Below are positions 24,065 to 26,082 of a stretch of DNA of 26,082 bases, one piece after another. Position numbers and translations under genes: made by a program. The DNA lies in assembly GCA_002500665.1 (NCBI GenBank), contig DLRY01000083.1:1-26082 (forward strand), given 5' to 3'. Numbering within the stretch: the first letter of the stretch is position 1; each line of letters opens with the position of its first letter. The notes beneath the pieces are model-generated. The model was given only the letters and a program-made list of their open reading frames with translations, searched no databases and was not told the DNA's origin. This stretch comes from Opitutia bacterium UBA7876 (lineage in GTDB: Bacteria; Verrucomicrobiota; Verrucomicrobiia; Opitutales; Seribacteraceae).

Positions 24065-25090
24065 ATGAGCGAATACCTTCCCGATCCATCCCGCTACGAC
24101 GGAAGAATGCCCTACCGCAAGTGCGGTCGCTGGGGCCTGAAGCTTCCTGCAATTACCCTGGGTTGCTGGCATAATTTCGGAGGCGACGCTCCGACCGACA
24201 AGCAACGGGGGATGATCCATGCCGCTTTCGACGCAGGCATTACGCACTTCGACCTGGCCAACAATTACGGACCGCCCTACGGATCGGCTGAGGAAAACGT
24301 AGGGTCTATCCTGCAGGACCTACCCCGCGACGAGATCCTCATAACCAGCAAGGCCGGTTACGACATGTGGCCCGGCCCCTATGGCGAGTGGGGTTCCCGC
24401 AAGTATCTGCTGGCTAGCCTCGACCAGTCCCTTAGAAGGATGAAGGTGGATTACTTCGACCTCTTCTATTCCCATCGATTCGATCCGGATACCCCGCTTG
24501 ATGAGACCATGGGAGCCCTCGACACGGCCGTTCGCCAAGGCAAGGCGCTTTACGTTGGGATCAGCAGCTACTTGCCGAAATCGACACGCGAGGCTCATTC
24601 CATCTGCACGGCAAACGGACTTGCCCCGCTGGCCATTCACCAGCCCAATTATTCCATGCTGAACCGCTGGGTTGAAAATGGCTTGATGGACCTATGTGGT
24701 CAACTTGGCTTGGGCATGATCGCATTCTGCCCGCTTTTTCAGGGTCTGCTGACGGAAAAATATCTCGAGGGAATACCCGATGGCTCAAGGGCATCCCTGG
24801 AAAATTCTCCCTTGCGCAAAAACGAGGTCAACGACCAAAATCTCCGGGTTATCCGCGAGCTCAACGACCATGCCCGGGAACGTGGACAGAGCCTGGCCCA
24901 GATGGCCCTTTCCTGGGTTCTTCGGGACGAGCGCATTACCAGCGCTCTGGTCGGAGCCAGTTCCACGAAGCAGATTCTCGAGAACGTCAAGGCCGCCCGT
25001 CAAACCGAGTTTTCGGCGGATGAGCTTGCCAAACTCGACCGAATCCTGGCCAAGGCAAATCTTCCCAAGTCACTCTGGGCGGGCGAGTAG
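24065..25090 (+). CDS. yghZ: YghZ-type aldo/keto reductase (L-glyceraldehyde 3-phosphate reductase family)
   Basis: This 341-residue cytoplasmic enzyme should reduce aldehydes with NADPH; E. coli YghZ acts on L-glyceraldehyde 3-phosphate and methylglyoxal. The ATG at 24065 gives the usual length and N-terminus (RYDGRMPYRKCGRWGLKLP). The aldo/keto reductase tetrad is complete: Asp63 and Tyr68 in HFDLANNYGPP, Lys96 in ITSKAGYD, and His137 in FYSHRFD. YDMWPGPYGEWGSRKYLLAS, GKALYVGISSY and GQSLAQMALSWVLRDERITSAL are close to the E. coli protein as I recall it. The frame stays open upstream to 23897 inside jetC, but that part has no family similarity. It is downstream of jetC on the same strand; read-through is possible, but no functional link to the SMC operon is apparent. 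Confidence 0.92.
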   Translation: MSEYLPDPSRYDGRMPYRKCGRWGLKLPAITLGCWHNFGGDAPTDKQRGMIHAAFDAGITHFDLANNYGPPYGSAEENVGSILQDLPRDEILITSKAGYDMWPGPYGEWGSRKYLLASLDQSLRRMKVDYFDLFYSHRFDPDTPLDETMGALDTAVRQGKALYVGISSYLPKSTREAHSICTANGLAPLAIHQPNYSMLNRWVENGLMDLCGQLGLGMIAFCPLFQGLLTEKYLEGIPDGSRASLENSPLRKNEVNDQNLRVIRELNDHARERGQSLAQMALSWVLRDERITSALVGASSTKQILENVKAARQTEFSADELAKLDRILAKANLPKSLWAGE

Positions 25091-25104
25091 GAGAGGGCGG
25101 TTCT

Positions 25105-26082
25105 TTACCGCAACCCTGAGGAGCCGGGCTGCATTGCGCCGGGATCCACGGAGCCCGTTCTGCCTGCCGAAGCGTTTATTGGAGAGGCCGTTTCGATCGA
25201 ATTGGTCGAGTAGTTGAAATAATGAACCTGCCCGTCCTTCACTGGAAAAACGTAGACCCAGTTCTGGAGATTCCATTGGTAGAGGAAGGGATAAAGATCC
25301 TTGGTGGACCACGCCCACCCTCTTTCCTCGGACCACGCCCAGATTCCTTGGGTATCGTCAGCAATCAAGTAGAGCCAACCGTGATGGGAATGATAGATCC
25401 AACCGTTGTCGAAACTCCTGTAGAGACCGAACCAGCTGTTTTGGAACCATCCACCTTCCAAGGGTACCGAGTCTTCTGCTAGAAGAGAAAGGGCCCTGGC
25501 GATGGGCTTTCCACTTTGTTGCGGATTCCCTTCGAGCGTAATCTTTCGAATGTTGCCCAAGATGGTTTGGTCTTGTCTTTGGGCATAGGCCCTGAAGTAA
25601 AGAACCTGATGGGAACTCGTCTCGAAACTGGAATTGAAAGTCCCTGAGCTTTGCCTTTGAGCGGAAACATTATGGGTTAACGGATCATTCAGTGCAATTT
25701 GCATGTTTGTAGAAACCAGAAACCCAACCTGGATCGGATGCCATTCAGATTCGTTTACATCAAATAATTGACCGCTTAGAATCATGGCGGATTGCCCCAA
25801 TTGATGACCGATCGTCTTGACGTAGCCCATTTGATAACCTGGTCGCTGCGATTGATAACCAGTGCCAGGAGTTTGGTACCCTCCTCCGGCGGTCTGGTAG
25901 CCACCTCCCCCTGATTGATGACCGCCCCCTCCAGTCTGGTAACCGTTGCCGCCGGTCTGGTATCCCCCGTCACCGGTTTGGTAACTCCCACCACCCGTCT
26001 GGTAACCGTTGCCGCCGGTCTGGTATCCCCCGTCACCGGTTTGGTAACTCCCACCACCCGTCTGATAGCCGTTGCCGCCGGT
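25105..26082 (-). CDS. Gly/Tyr/Gln heptad-repeat protein with Trp-rich C-terminal region (5' end cut by window edge)
   Basis: The minus-strand frame is open from the window edge to the TAA at 25105-25107, giving 325 residues. The visible part begins with twelve heptads of the form GGxGYQT (about residues 2-85). It continues with a globular region (ILSGQLFDVNESEWHPIQVG, VLYFRAYAQRQDQTILGN). Near the end is a Trp/Tyr-rich region (GWFQNSWFGLYRSF, GWIYHSHHGWLYL, IWAWSEERGWAWSTKDLYPFLY, NWVYVFP) of a kind I recall from the C-termini of surface proteins of Opitutae-type Verrucomicrobia. The role is unknown; a surface or adhesive protein is a guess. An internal ATG at 25830 is in frame but lies after the heptads and is unlikely to be the true start. 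Only 14 bases separate its stop from that of the aldo/keto reductase gene. Confidence 0.78.
   Translation of the reverse strand, partial: TGGNGYQTGGGSYQTGDGGYQTGGNGYQTGGGSYQTGDGGYQTGGNGYQTGGGGHQSGGGGYQTAGGGYQTPGTGYQSQRPGYQMGYVKTIGHQLGQSAMILSGQLFDVNESEWHPIQVGFLVSTNMQIALNDPLTHNVSAQRQSSGTFNSSFETSSHQVLYFRAYAQRQDQTILGNIRKITLEGNPQQSGKPIARALSLLAEDSVPLEGGWFQNSWFGLYRSFDNGWIYHSHHGWLYLIADDTQGIWAWSEERGWAWSTKDLYPFLYQWNLQNWVYVFPVKDGQVHYFNYSTNSIETASPINASAGRTGSVDPGAMQPGSSGLR
25828..26079 (-). repeat. 21-bp coding repeat (heptad GGxGYQT) with 63-bp higher-order unit
   Basis: Twelve 21-bp units encode heptads ending in YQT or a variant (HQS, YQS, YQM). The outer units form a 63-bp three-heptad block (GGNGYQT, GGGSYQT, GDGGYQT). 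One full copy at 25943-26005 and a second at 26006-26068 differ at only two bases, and a third copy starts at 26069 and leaves the window. The heptads furthest from the edge, nearest the globular region, are more diverged, so the array seems to have grown recently at its far side. Confidence 0.9.

Noticed and set aside
24065..25090. Aldo/keto reductase as a replacement for JetD
   Set aside because: It has a complete reductase catalytic tetrad and close similarity to YghZ, with no nuclease or Toprim feature; its position after jetC is probably incidental.

Overview
The window is GC-rich, densely coded DNA from what looks like a member of the PVC group, most likely a verrucomicrobion (inference). 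Three things point there. There are secreted DUF1549/DUF1553 and DUF1501 proteins beside a sulfatase, and a SGNH plus 'Piru/Ver' propeller protein. The truncated gene at the right edge ends in a Trp/Tyr-rich region of a kind I associate with Opitutae-type Verrucomicrobia. No rRNA, tRNA, CRISPR array, transposase or phage gene is visible.

Layout. (1) 1-1644, minus strand: N-terminal part of a secreted protein with seven 60-residue repeats of exact 180-bp period, apparently a seven-bladed propeller placed inside a cadherin/Ig-like domain; the gene runs off the left edge. (2) 1825-12354, plus strand: five genes, probably one operon. They are a sulfatase, a cytochrome-type DUF1549/DUF1553 protein, a DUF1501 protein, then a second DUF1549/DUF1553 protein without the N-terminal haem domain and a second DUF1501 protein. 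All five look exported (Sec or Tat) and probably act in the envelope on sulfated polysaccharide or a related substrate. (3) 12346-13197, minus: a Sir2-type NAD-dependent deacylase. (4) 13257-14234, plus: a propeller lipoprotein. (5) 14231-18124, minus: an SMP-30/gluconolactonase propeller fused to an azurin-like copper domain, preceded by a SGNH/propeller protein. (6) 18418-23982, plus: a compact three-gene SMC-like operon, jetA-jetB-jetC (DUF3375, DUF4194, SMC-like ATPase), homologous to the Wadjet and MksBEF systems. (7) 24065-25090, plus: a YghZ-type aldo/keto reductase. (8) 25105-26082, minus: C-terminal part of a protein with a Gly/Tyr/Gln heptad repeat, running off the right edge.

How it works together. 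The left two thirds is mostly an exported degradative/redox set: sulfatase, haem-motif proteins, Tat-exported DUF1501 proteins and propeller sugar-lactone-type proteins. The right third holds the most notable system. It is a complete SMC-kleisin-KITE trio of the plasmid-defence/condensin type, but the usual fourth Wadjet gene, the JetD Toprim nuclease, is absent from both sides of the trio within the window. It is therefore either a MksBEF-like condensin or a Wadjet variant that cuts with a nuclease encoded elsewhere.

The two edge genes are open-ended. Both were read by translating the minus strand by hand up to the window edge.
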